The notes beneath the pieces were generated by a model, which was not told where the DNA came from, ran no database searches, and saw only the letters and a list, made by a program, of their open reading frames with translations. A program made the position numbers and the translations under genes. 64,000 nt of DNA from Solimonas sp. K1W22B-7. GTDB taxonomy: Bacteria; Pseudomonadota; Gammaproteobacteria; Nevskiales; Nevskiaceae. Each line of letters starts with the position of its first letter. The stretch's first letter is position 1. Location: NCBI RefSeq assembly GCF_003428335.1, contig NZ_CP031704.1, positions 868,001 to 932,000 on the forward strand, given 5' to 3'. Shown here piece by piece: positions 9,399 to 18,543 of this stretch.

Positions 9399-10460
9399 AT
9401 GACCTTCAATCCCGGCAAGAAGCTGTACATCTCCGACGTGACCCTGCGCGATGGCAGCCACGCGATCCGGCACCAGTACTCCATCAGGAACGTCCAGGAC
9501 ATCGCGCGGGAGCTGGACAAGGCCAAGGTCGACAGCATCGAGGTCGCGCACGGTGATGGCCTGCAAGGCTCCACCTTCAACTACGGCTTCGGTGCGCATA
9601 CCGACCTGGAGTGGATCGCGGCGGTGGCGGAGGTTGTCCGCCACGCGAAGATCGCCACGCTGCTGCTGCCCGGCATCGGTACCATCCACGACCTGAAGGC
9701 GGCCTACGACGCCGGCGCGCGCGTGGTGCGCGTGGCCACCCACTGCACCGAGGCCGACATCTCCAGGCAGCACATCGAGTACGCGCGCTCCCTGGGCATG
9801 GACACGGTGGGCTTCCTGATGATGAGCCACATGACCAGCCCGGAAGCGCTGGCCCTGCAGGGCCAGCTGATGGAGAGCTATGGCGCCGGATGCATCTACG
9901 TCGTGGACTCCGGCGGCGCGATGGGCATGCAGGACATCCGTGACCGCTTCCGTGCGATGAAAGCGGTGCTGAAGCCGGAGACGCAGACCGGGATTCACGC
10001 GCACCACAACCTCAGCCTGGGCGTGGCCAACTCCATCGCCGCCGTCGAGGAGGGCTGCGACCGCATCGACGCCAGTCTCGCCGGCATGGGCGCCGGCGCC
10101 GGCAATGCGCCGCTGGAGGTGTTCATCGCCGCGGCCGCCCGCCTGGGCTGGGATCATGGTACGGACCTGTACACGCTGATGGATGCGGCGGATGACATCG
10201 TGCGGCCGCTGCAGGACCGCCCGGTGCGTGTGGACCGCGAGACGCTGGCGCTGGGCTATGCCGGCGTCTATTCCAGTTTCCTGCGCCACTCCGAGATGGC
10301 CGCCAGGAAGTACGGCATCAGGGCAGTGGACATCCTGGTGGAACTGGGCAGGCGCCGGATGGTGGGCGGTCAGGAAGACATGATCGTCGACGTGGCGCTG
10401 GACCTGTTGCGACAGCAGGAGCGCAAGCCGGGCGAGGCGGGTTGCAGCACGGCGGTCTGA
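9399..10460 (+). CDS. mhpE: 4-hydroxy-2-oxovalerate aldolase
   Basis: 353 residues starting with the DRE-TIM signature [12 protein letters not shown] and containing [14 protein letters not shown], the metal-site histidines of MhpE/BphI/DmpG. It cleaves 4-hydroxy-2-oxovalerate into pyruvate and acetaldehyde and passes acetaldehyde to the dehydrogenase encoded 10 bases upstream. It is the last gene of the operon; a hairpin and a convergent amidohydrolase gene follow. Confidence 0.93.
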   Translation: MTFNPGKKLYISDVTLRDGSHAIRHQYSIRNVQDIARELDKAKVDSIEVAHGDGLQGSTFNYGFGAHTDLEWIAAVAEVVRHAKIATLLLPGIGTIHDLKAAYDAGARVVRVATHCTEADISRQHIEYARSLGMDTVGFLMMSHMTSPEALALQGQLMESYGAGCIYVVDSGGAMGMQDIRDRFRAMKAVLKPETQTGIHAHHNLSLGVANSIAAVEEGCDRIDASLAGMGAGAGNAPLEVFIAAAARLGWDHGTDLYTLMDAADDIVRPLQDRPVRVDRETLALGYAGVYSSFLRHSEMAARKYGIRAVDILVELGRRRMVGGQEDMIVDVALDLLRQQERKPGEAGCSTAV

Positions 10461-10480
10461 CGCCACGCCACGCCTGGCGG

Positions 10481-10508
10481 TGCAGGAGCCAGCGAGCGGG
10501 CTCCTGCA
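10481..10508. terminator. Hairpin between convergent genes
   Basis: Perfect arms TGCAGGAGCC (10481-10490) and GGCTCCTGCA (10499-10508) with an 8-base loop, between the aldolase stop and the amidohydrolase stop. There is no long T-tract; it probably ends both transcripts or is a REP-like element. Confidence 0.5.
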
Positions 10509-10523
10509 TGATTGCGGCAGGTT

Positions 10524-11708
10524 TCATCGACCGCTCATCGCCGCCAGGCGCGGGAACTGTGCCAGGGCGTTGTCGCGTTCCACCTTCAGTCGCTCCCCGG
10601 CATTGAACGTATCGCTCAGGCGCGGCTGAGGATCGCCGGTGGTGGTGGCGAGGAAGGCGAGATTGGAGAACGGCCAGTCGGTGGCAAACAGGATGTGATC
10701 CAGCGTGGTCACCTCCCGCACCGACTTCATCGCCGCCGCCGCGGGCGACAGCGCGGTGTCGTAGTACAGGTCGCGGTAGCTGCCGAAGACCTCGATGTCC
10801 TCGATGGCCGGAATGCCGAGGTTGTCCGCGATCGCCGGGGTCAGCGTCAGCAGGCTGGTACGGTACGACAGGAAGGGCAGGGCGCCGCCGGCATGGGCGA
10901 GCAGCCAGCGGATGCGCGAATAGAGCCGGTACACGCCGTTGTAGAGCATGTTGACCGCGGCGCGCGTGGTGTCGAACGTGAACTCGAACAGGAAGGTCGG
11001 CAATACGATGCTGTCGGGCTTCACCGGCGTGACCGGATGCACGAAGACCATGGCCCCCAGGGTGTTGAGGGTGAGCATCAGCGGTGTCAGTCGCGGATCC
11101 CCCAGGTAGATGCCCTTGTAGTTGGTGAGCAGGCCGATGCCGTCCATGCCCAGCACGTTGATGGCGCGGACCGCTTCGGCGCAGGCGTTGAGGATATCCA
11201 GCGGGTTGTCGGGGTCGCCCAGGGGAATGACCGCGAAACCGCCGAAGCGCCCGGCCAGACCGGGGCTGCCGGCGTCGATCAGGGTCTCCCTGGTGTAGTC
11301 GTTGATCTGCTGCGCCATGGCCATGCGCTCTGCCGGGGTCGGCAGGTAGGCCACGCCCGGTTCCGAGATCGACACGATCTGGGTCTGGATGCCGTACTTG
11401 TTCATGAAGTTGACGGCCAGCTGCGGCGTCCACGGCGGAATCGGGATGCCGCCGGCGGTGACGATGCCATGCGCGGCCAGCGATACCCGATAGAAGTCCG
11501 GGATGTGATGGCAGTGCACGTCCACCCGGTAGTTGCCGCCGGGCGGCGTGACGCCGCTGCCGTCATCGACAGGCGGCACTTCTGCGGCACTGGACTCGCC
11601 GCAGCCGGACAGCGCGAAGGCCCCGACGGAGGCGGCTCCCATCTGGAGCGCGCCCTTGAGCACGTTGCGGCGCTTGAGGCTTGCGGGTTCCTGGTTCTCT
11701 TCGTTCAC
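10524..11708 (-). CDS. Exported amidohydrolase family protein (ACMSD/resorcylate decarboxylase-like)
   Basis: 394 residues from a GTG at 11708 that has AGGAG about 10 bases upstream. The N-terminus has a twin-arginine-like signal (KRRNVLKGALQMG) ending in the lipobox-like LSGC, so the protein is exported folded, perhaps as a lipoprotein. The mature part has the metal motif VDVHCHHIPDF, then VFVHPV, LAHAGG and FATDWPF, as in amidohydrolase family 2 decarboxylases and hydrolases. Its leader carries the same inverted repeat as the ring-cleavage operon, so it may act on a precursor outside the cytoplasm. Confidence 0.8.
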   Translation of the reverse strand: MNEENQEPASLKRRNVLKGALQMGAASVGAFALSGCGESSAAEVPPVDDGSGVTPPGGNYRVDVHCHHIPDFYRVSLAAHGIVTAGGIPIPPWTPQLAVNFMNKYGIQTQIVSISEPGVAYLPTPAERMAMAQQINDYTRETLIDAGSPGLAGRFGGFAVIPLGDPDNPLDILNACAEAVRAINVLGMDGIGLLTNYKGIYLGDPRLTPLMLTLNTLGAMVFVHPVTPVKPDSIVLPTFLFEFTFDTTRAAVNMLYNGVYRLYSRIRWLLAHAGGALPFLSYRTSLLTLTPAIADNLGIPAIEDIEVFGSYRDLYYDTALSPAAAAMKSVREVTTLDHILFATDWPFSNLAFLATTTGDPQPRLSDTFNAGERLKVERDNALAQFPRLAAMSGR

Positions 11709-11768
11709 GACGTTCTCTCTCCTGTACGCACCGGTCTTTCCGGCAGCGCCAATGTCATTACTCAATCA

Positions 11769-11792
11769 ATATTGAACGCTAATGTTCAATAT
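11769..11792. promoter_or_regulatory. Candidate TetR operator O3 (amidohydrolase)
   Basis: Perfect 9-base arms ATATTGAAC and GTTCAATAT around GCTAAT, 61 bases upstream of the amidohydrolase GTG. The core is the same TTGAAC-N6-GTTCAA as O2, 8.7 kb away. Confidence 0.65.
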
Positions 11793-11852
11793 GAGTCAAT
11801 GAGAATCGATGGAGGGTGCCTCTAGCCGCTTGACGCACAGTCTTAAGATATA

Positions 11853-11864
11853 TATCGTACGATA
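11853..11864. promoter_or_regulatory. Palindrome before padR, possible operator
   Basis: TATCGTACGATA is a perfect 12-base palindrome in an AT-rich stretch, 30 bases before the PadR start. TTGACG at 11830-11835 could be the -35 of this promoter. PadR proteins commonly repress their own gene, so this may be the autoregulatory site. Confidence 0.45.
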
Positions 11865-11893
11865 CGTCGTATGACATAAATGGAGTTAGAGCA

Positions 11894-12547
11894 ATGAGAC
11901 ACCACCACGAAAATCACTTTGAACGCCTGATGCAGCATTTCGGCGGGCGGCACCATCACGGCGGACGCGGCTTTGGCCGCTTCGGCGGGTCGTTTGCCGA
12001 CGATGGCGAGGCCGGCGGGCGCGGCATGCGCATGGGCCGCAAGCTGGCTTCCGGCGACCTGCAGCTGCTGGTGCTGTCGCTGCTGGCGGAGAAGCCGCGG
12101 CACGGCTACGAGATCATCAAGGCGCTGGAAGAGCGCTCCAAGGGCTTCTACACGCCGAGCCCCGGCATGATCTATCCGGCGCTGACTTATCTCGAGGAGA
12201 TCGGCCATGCCACGGTCGTGGCCGAAGGGACGCGCAAGCTGTATCACGTCACCGAGGCCGGCCAGGCCCATCTGTCGGAAAACCAGGCAGTGGTCGAGGC
12301 GATGTTCCAGCAGTTCGAGCGCGTCGGCGAGAAGATGGAGAAGGTCCGCCGGGCGTTCTCGGGTGAAGGCGGGCGGGAAGCGGACTTCGAGGGCTTCGGT
12401 CGCGGGCGCGGGTCCAAGGCGATGTTCGAGGCGCTGGGCCAGTTCAAGGCGGCGCTGATCGAGACCCGCAAGTCTTCGGCCGAGGAGCAGCAGCGCGTGA
12501 TGGAAATCCTCAAGCGCGCCACCGCGGAAATCCGCAACAAGCCCTGA
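11894..12547 (+). CDS. PadR family transcriptional regulator with His/Gly-rich N-terminus
   Basis: 217 residues. Residues 1-50 are rich in His, Gly and Arg (MRHHHENHFERLMQHFGG and GRHHHGGRGFG), followed by the PadR winged helix (DLQLLVLSLLAEKPRHGYEI ... SPGMIYPALTYLEEIG) and a C-terminal coiled helix for dimerisation. GGAG lies 9 bases before the ATG. It converges with an MFS exporter gene and may control it or the RND genes, as PadR proteins often govern efflux. The His-rich extension could bind metal; this is inference. Confidence 0.88.
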   Translation: MRHHHENHFERLMQHFGGRHHHGGRGFGRFGGSFADDGEAGGRGMRMGRKLASGDLQLLVLSLLAEKPRHGYEIIKALEERSKGFYTPSPGMIYPALTYLEEIGHATVVAEGTRKLYHVTEAGQAHLSENQAVVEAMFQQFERVGEKMEKVRRAFSGEGGREADFEGFGRGRGSKAMFEALGQFKAALIETRKSSAEEQQRVMEILKRATAEIRNKP

Positions 12548-12588
12548 GGCACAGGCGCGCTCAGCGGTCGCCCCAGGCAGGACCGCTG

Positions 12589-13863
12589 TCAGCCCGAGGC
12601 GGCGGGGGGTGCGATCTTGCCGGCGTCTGCGGCCTGATCGGCGCGCGTTGCGCGCCAGGCGACGACCGCGGCCACCGTCATCAGCGCCGCCGCCAGCAGG
12701 AACGGCGCGCCGGGGGCATGGATGACCGTTCGCGGATCGATGAAATGCGCATACGTCAGGCTGAACAGCAGCGGCCCGATCATGCCGGCGATGCCGATCA
12801 GCGCGGCATTGGCGCCCTGCAGCAATCCCTGCTCGCTGGGCAGGACGCGTTGCGTCATCAGGCTCTGCACCGCGGGATTGGCGAAGCCGGCCAGCGCCAT
12901 CACCGGGATGCCGCAGAGGAACAGGATGCCGGTAGGCGACAGCCCGAAGATCAGGAACCCGGCGATGCCGATCAGCAGGCTGAACAGGAGTGCACGCCGC
13001 TCGCCGAAGTGCCTGACCACCGGACCCGTGAGGCCACCCTGCACGATGGCGGAGCAGACGCCGACCAGGGCCAGGGTCATGCCGATGGCGCGGGCGTCCC
13101 AGCCATAGCGGTTGCCCATGTAGAGCACCATCACGGTCGGATAGACCACCTGCGCCAGTTGCGACAGGAAATTGATGCCGGCCATCGACATCAGTTCGGT
13201 GTGTGAGCGCAGCAGCTTGAGCGCGCCGAGCGGATTGGCCTTGCGCCAGGAGAACGGGCTGCGATGTTCGGGTGCCAGGGACTCGGGCAGCACGAAGTAG
13301 CCGTAGGCGGCGTTGATCAGCGCCAGCACGGCGCCGGCCCAGAACGGCAGATGCGGGTCGATGGCGCCGAGCAGTCCGCCGATGGCGGGCCCGATGACGA
13401 AGCCGACACCGAAAGCTACGCCGAGCATGCCGAAGGCAGCGGCGCGCTTTTCCGGCGGCGTGACGTCGGCGATGTACGCGCTCGCGGTGCTGAAGTTGGC
13501 GGCGGTGAATCCGGAGATGACCCGGCCGACGAACAGCCAGGCCAGGCTCGGGGCCATCGCCATCAGGATGAAATCCAGGCCGATGCCGGTGCAGGACAGC
13601 AGGATCACCGGGCGGCGCCCGTAGCGGTCGGACAGCGCGCCCAGGATCGGTGAAGCGAAGAACTGTGCCAGTGCCCAGGCGGTGGCGAAGATGCCGAAGA
13701 CGCGCGCGCCGTGGGCGCTGTCGCCGCCGGCGAAGCCGGTGACCAGGCGCGGCAGCACCGGGATGATGATCCCGAAGGAGATGATGTCGATGCAGACCGT
13801 GATGAAGATGAAGATCACGGCGGCGCGGCGTGCGCCAGGCTGGGGCGCTGGCATATCGGTCAT
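12589..13863 (-). CDS. MFS transporter, TCR/Tet-type drug exporter
   Basis: 424 residues with 12 hydrophobic segments, the MFS motif GALSDRYGRRPV after helix 2 and the central GRVISGFTAANFSTASAYIAD, as in TetA-like drug:H+ antiporters. It sits in the inner membrane and exports small hydrophobic compounds. It is convergent with padR and divergent from the RND adaptor gene. Substrate is unknown, and the Tet-like family name does not prove tetracycline resistance. Confidence 0.87.
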   Translation of the reverse strand: MTDMPAPQPGARRAAVIFIFITVCIDIISFGIIIPVLPRLVTGFAGGDSAHGARVFGIFATAWALAQFFASPILGALSDRYGRRPVILLSCTGIGLDFILMAMAPSLAWLFVGRVISGFTAANFSTASAYIADVTPPEKRAAAFGMLGVAFGVGFVIGPAIGGLLGAIDPHLPFWAGAVLALINAAYGYFVLPESLAPEHRSPFSWRKANPLGALKLLRSHTELMSMAGINFLSQLAQVVYPTVMVLYMGNRYGWDARAIGMTLALVGVCSAIVQGGLTGPVVRHFGERRALLFSLLIGIAGFLIFGLSPTGILFLCGIPVMALAGFANPAVQSLMTQRVLPSEQGLLQGANAALIGIAGMIGPLLFSLTYAHFIDPRTVIHAPGAPFLLAAALMTVAAVVAWRATRADQAADAGKIAPPAASG

Positions 13864-14174
13864 GAAGGGAACGCGGGCGCGCAGTATAAGGCTGCGGGCG
13901 GATCCTTCGGCCCTGTCCCGTATGGGGGGCCGGCGTTCCGGCGACCGGCCCCGCGGTCCTGGTCCGGCCGGCCCGGGGCGATCCGTCTGCGTTACACGCC
14001 CGCTTGCGCGGCATGGGTGAGGGCGGGTGGCCGGAAGCCTGTCATCCTGTCGTCGCCGGCTGATGCATCTGCATGATGTTCACAGCTGGCAACATCCCGC
14101 ACAATCGCCCCTGGGGCGAGCCCCGGCGCCGGAACGGTGCCGGGCGGGCTCGACGACATGTGGTGGCGAGGGGA
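13864..14174. other. Intergenic region between divergent transporter genes
   Basis: This very GC-rich 311-base gap must hold the promoters for the MFS gene (leftward) and RND adaptor gene (rightward). I see no clear -35/-10 pair, operator or RNA gene in it. Confidence 0.4.
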
Positions 14175-15269
14175 ATGGCAGTGAGGCGCAAGCAATCGGC
14201 GGTCGGTCTGGCGGGAATCCTGGGTTTGCTGTTGCTGTCGGCCTGCAATGGCCCTGCGGAAGCACCCGCGGAAGCCGGGGCCGCGCTCAGCGTGGAGCTG
14301 GTTTCCGCCAGCCGCGAACCCTGGCCGGAACTGCTGGCTGCCAGCGGTGAAGTGGCGCCCTGGCAGGAAGCCAGCATCGGCGCCGAGGTCGGCGGCGTGC
14401 GCCTGGACGAGGTCCTGGTCAACGTCGGCGACGCGGTGAAGAAGGGCCAGCTGCTGGCGCGCTACAACGAAGACACCCTGCGCGCCGATCTCGCCCGCGC
14501 CGATGCGCTGCTGGCCGAGGCCGCGGCGCGCAACGCCCAGGCCAGGGCCGACGCCGAGCGTGCCGATCGTCTGGAATCCAGCGAGGCGATGACGCGGCAG
14601 ACCATCCAGACCTACCGCACCACGGCCGCCGCCGCCGAGGCGCAGCTGGCCTCGGCGCGCGCCCAGCGCGACACGCAGGCGCTGAAGCTGCGTTATGCCC
14701 GCGTGGTGGCGCCCGACGACGGCGTGATCTCCGCGCGCAGCGCCACCGTCGGCGCGGTCAGCGGCATGGGCAGCGAGCTGTTCCGCCTGCTGCGGCGCAA
14801 TCGCCTGGAGTGGCGCGCGGAGGTGCCGGCCGCGGCGCTGGCGCGCCTGGCGCCGGGCATGCCGGTGAGCCTGGCCGCGCTGGACGGTTCGGAGATCGCC
14901 GGAACGCTGCGGCAGCTGGCGCCGATGGTCGATACCGGCACGCGCAACGGCCTGGCCTATGTCGACCTGCCGGCCGCCAGCGGCCTGTCCGCCGGCATGT
15001 ACCTGTCGGGGCACTTCAAGCTGCCGGGCCGCGAGGCGATGGTGCTGCCGGAGTCGGCGGTGGTGCTGCGTGACGGCAACCGCTACCTGATGAAGATCGA
15101 CGCGCAGAACCGCGTGCAGCAGCTCAAGGTGCAGACCGGGCGCCGGCGTCAGCAGGGCATCGAGATCCTCGACGGCATCACGCCGGCGGATCGCTTCGTG
15201 AAGTCGGGCGGCGCCTTCCTCAATGCCGGTGACTTGGTGCAGGTGGTCGGGGCGGCGGGCAAGCCGTGA
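14175..15269 (+). CDS. RND efflux periplasmic adaptor subunit (HlyD/MFP family)
   Basis: 364 residues with a lipoprotein signal (LLLLSAC), biotinyl-lipoyl-like halves around an alanine-rich helical hairpin (residues about 100-170), and beta-barrel segments such as ARVVAPDDGVISARSATVG. Such adaptors link the inner-membrane RND pump to an outer-membrane channel. The ATG at 14175 follows GAGGGGA. The stop overlaps the pump start by 4 bases (GTGA), so the two are coupled. Confidence 0.88.
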   Translation: MAVRRKQSAVGLAGILGLLLLSACNGPAEAPAEAGAALSVELVSASREPWPELLAASGEVAPWQEASIGAEVGGVRLDEVLVNVGDAVKKGQLLARYNEDTLRADLARADALLAEAAARNAQARADAERADRLESSEAMTRQTIQTYRTTAAAAEAQLASARAQRDTQALKLRYARVVAPDDGVISARSATVGAVSGMGSELFRLLRRNRLEWRAEVPAAALARLAPGMPVSLAALDGSEIAGTLRQLAPMVDTGTRNGLAYVDLPAASGLSAGMYLSGHFKLPGREAMVLPESAVVLRDGNRYLMKIDAQNRVQQLKVQTGRRRQQGIEILDGITPADRFVKSGGAFLNAGDLVQVVGAAGKP

Positions 15270-18200
15270 ACCTTTCCACCTGGGCGATCTACAAGCCGAC
15301 GCCGTCGATCCTGCTGTTCGTGATGCTGACAGTGGCGGGCCTGGTGGCCTTCCGCGGCCTCGGCATCCAGGGCTTTCCCGACATCGACTTCCCCACCATC
15401 ATGATCGACGCGCGCCTGCCGGGCGCGCCGCCGGAGCAGCTGGAGAACGAGGTCGCGCGGCCGATCGAGGATTCCGTCGCCAGCATCGGCGCGGTGCGCC
15501 ACCTCAGCACCAGCATCACCGACGGCGTCGTCAGCGTGCTGGTGGAGTTCGACTACGAGAAGGACGTGCAGGAGGCCCTGGTCGACACGCGCGACGCGGT
15601 GACCCGCATCCGCTCGACCCTGCCGGCCGAGCTGCAGGAGCCGGTGGTGTCGCGCATGCATTCCTCGGGCATGCCGGTGCTGACCTATGCCGTCGAGGTC
15701 GAGGGCATGGATCCCGCCGACCTGTCCTGGTTCGTCGATGACGTGGTCACCAAGAAGCTGCTGGCGATCCGTGGCGTGGCGCAGATCGTGCGCCAGGGCG
15801 GCAGCACGCGCGAGGTGCGGGTGGAGCTGGACCCGGTGCGCCTGCAGGCGCTGCGGGTGACCGCCGGCGAGATCAGCGGCCAGTTGCGCAGCATGCAGCA
15901 GGAAGCCCCGGGCGGTCGCGGCGACCTCGGCGGACAGCAGCAGTCGGTGCGTTTGCAGGGCACCGTCGCCGACGCCGAAGCGCTGGCGCAGCTGTCGCTG
16001 CCGCTGGCCGACGGGCGCCGCCTGCGCCTGGCCGACGTGGCCCGCGTGCGCGACACCGGCGGCGAGCGCCGCGAACTGGCGATGCTCAACGGCCGGCCGG
16101 TGGTCGGCTTCCAGGTGTTCCGCGGCCGCGGCTTCGACGAGGTCTCGGTGTCCAAGGGTGTGCGCGCGGCCGTGGCGGAGGTCACGCGCGGCGATCCGCG
16201 CGTGCGCTTCGTCGAGGTGGCCAACATCGTCGACACCAGCCAGGCCGACTACGACGCCTCGATGCATGCCATGTACGAGGGCGCGATCCTGGCGGTGCTG
16301 GTGGTCTGGCTGTTCCTGCGCGACTGGCGCGCCACCATCGTCTCGGCCGTGGCCCTGCCGCTGTCGATCATCCCGACCTTCCTGGTGCTGTCGATCCTCG
16401 GCTACAACCTCAACCTGATCACGCTGCTGGCGCTGACGCTGGTGATCGGCATCCTGGTGGATGACGCCATCGTCGAGGTGGAGAACATCATGCGCCACCT
16501 GCGCATGGGCAAGTCGCCGCTGGATGCCGCGCGCGACGCCGCCGAGGAGATCGGCCTGGCCGTGGTCGCCACCTCGCTGACCCTGGTCGCGGTGTTCCTG
16601 CCCACGGCCTTCGTCGGCGGCCTCACCGGCGCCTTCTTCCAGCAGTTCGGCTGGACGGCCGCTGTCGCGGTGGGATTCTCGCTGCTGGTGGCGCGCCTGC
16701 TGACGCCGATGATGGCGGCCTACCTGCTCAAGCCGCCGAAGCATGAAGAGGTCGACGGCCCGGTGATGAAGCGCTACCTGGTCAGCGTGCGCTGGTGCCT
16801 GGAGCATCCCTTCATCACCTCGGCCGGTGCCGCGGCGTTCTTCGTGGCCTCGATGGTGATGATCAGCCAGCTGCCCAACGACTTCATCTCGCCGAAGAAT
16901 GTCTCGACCCTGGCGGTAACCCTGCAGGGCCCCCCGGCAACACGCTGGAGGAAACCGCCGCCATGGCCGAGCGCGCGCGCAAGATCCTCGAGGCGCAGCC
17001 CGAGGTCATCCGGGTCTACGTCGCCGTCGGCGTCAGCATCCAGACCGGCGACCTGCGCGACTCCACCACCGGCGCCGTGCGCAATGCGCAGCTGATGGCC
17101 ATGCTCAAGCCGCTGCGCGATCGGGAGCGCAACCCGCGGCAGATGGAGGATGCGGTGCGCAAGGCCCTGGACGACGTGCCGGGCGTGCGCATCACCATCG
17201 GCCAGGGCGCGCCGGGCGAAAAGCTCAAGCTGGTGCTGGCCGGCGACGACCCGGTGGTGTTGCAGAAAGCAGCGCGCGATGCGGAGGCCGACCTGCGCCG
17301 CCTGCGCGGCGTGGGCGCCATCAGCTCCTCGGTGAACCTGCTGCGGCCGGAGATCGTCATCCGCCCCGATTTCGCCCGCGCGGCGACCATGGGCATCACC
17401 TCCGCCGCCATCGGCGAGGCCGTGCGCGTGGCCACCACCGGCGACTACGACTTCAACCTGCCGCGCCTGAACCTGCCCGGCCGCCAGGTCTACGTGCGTG
17501 TGCAGCTGGACCCCGAAGCGCGCAAGGACCCGGACATGATCGCGCAGCTGCGCGTGCGCGGCGCCAACGGCGCCTCGGTGCCGCTGGGCAACATCGCCGA
17601 CATCCGCGTCGTCGACGGGCCGGCGCAGATCGACCGCTACGACCGCCACCGCAATGCGCGGCTGTCGGTGGACATGCGCGGCCGTCCGCTGGGTGACGTG
17701 CTGAAGCAGGCCAACGAGTTGCCGGCGCTGAAGAACCTGCCGGCCGGCGTGCGCCAGATCACCTCGGGCGACCTGGAGAACATGGCGGACATGTACACCG
17801 GCTTCTCGCTGGCGATGCTGGCCGGCATCTTCTGCGTCTACGCCGTGATGGTGCTGCTGTTCCACGACTTCGGCCAGCCGATCACCGTGCTCACGGCGCT
17901 GCCGCTGGCCGCGGGCGGCGCGCTGGGCCTGCTCTGGGTATTCGGCATGTCGCTGTCGATGGCCTCCCTGATCGGCCTGCTGATGCTGATCGGCATCGTC
18001 ACCAAGAACTCCATCCTGCTGGTGGAGTACGCGATCATGGCGCGCCGCGACCTGGGCATGAATCGCGTCGATGCGCTGGTCGATGCCTGCCACAAGCGTG
18101 CGCGCCCGATCGTGATGACCACGGTGGCGATGGCGGCCGGCATGGCACCGATCGCCCTGGGCCTGGAGGGCGACCGCACGTTCCGCGCGCCGATGGCGGT

Positions 18201-18354
18201 GGTGGTGATCGGTGGCCTGGTCACCTCCACCGTCCTGAGCCTGCTGGTGGTGCCGGTGGTGTTCGAGCTGGTCGATGATCTCAAGCAGCGCGTGCTGCGG
18301 CTCATGGGCCTGCGATCTGCGGCCGATGGCGCCACCGACAAGGCGGCCGCCTGA
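15266..18354 (+). pseudogene. RND efflux permease subunit, reading frame broken by a one-base frameshift
   Basis: The first part (to about 16930) and the second part (from about 16936) are consecutive pieces of one AcrB/MdtB-like pump of about 1029 residues. The first part has LPGAPPEQLENEVARPIEDS, LVIGILVDDAIVEVENI and many membrane helices; the second has MLIGIVTKNSILLVEYAI, with the conserved helix residues. The frame changes at a run of six C at 16930-16935; one more C would restore GPPGNTLEE. Either this is a sequencing error in a homopolymer or the pump is inactive. No outer-membrane channel gene follows. Confidence 0.85.
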
Positions 18355-18543
18355 GCACGGGCTGTCCCAGAGGCTGAACCGGGCGCCGTGACGGCAGTGG
18401 CGGCGCCTTTTTCCCATGCCCTCCCTCATGGGGAGGGGTTTCCAGGGTGGGCCGCCCTTAGCCTCGTTGTACCGCCCCGGAGCCGGCCTGCGCACCTTGC
18501 CCTGCCGATTCCGCCGCCCTGTGCCACGAGGAAGAACACCAGA

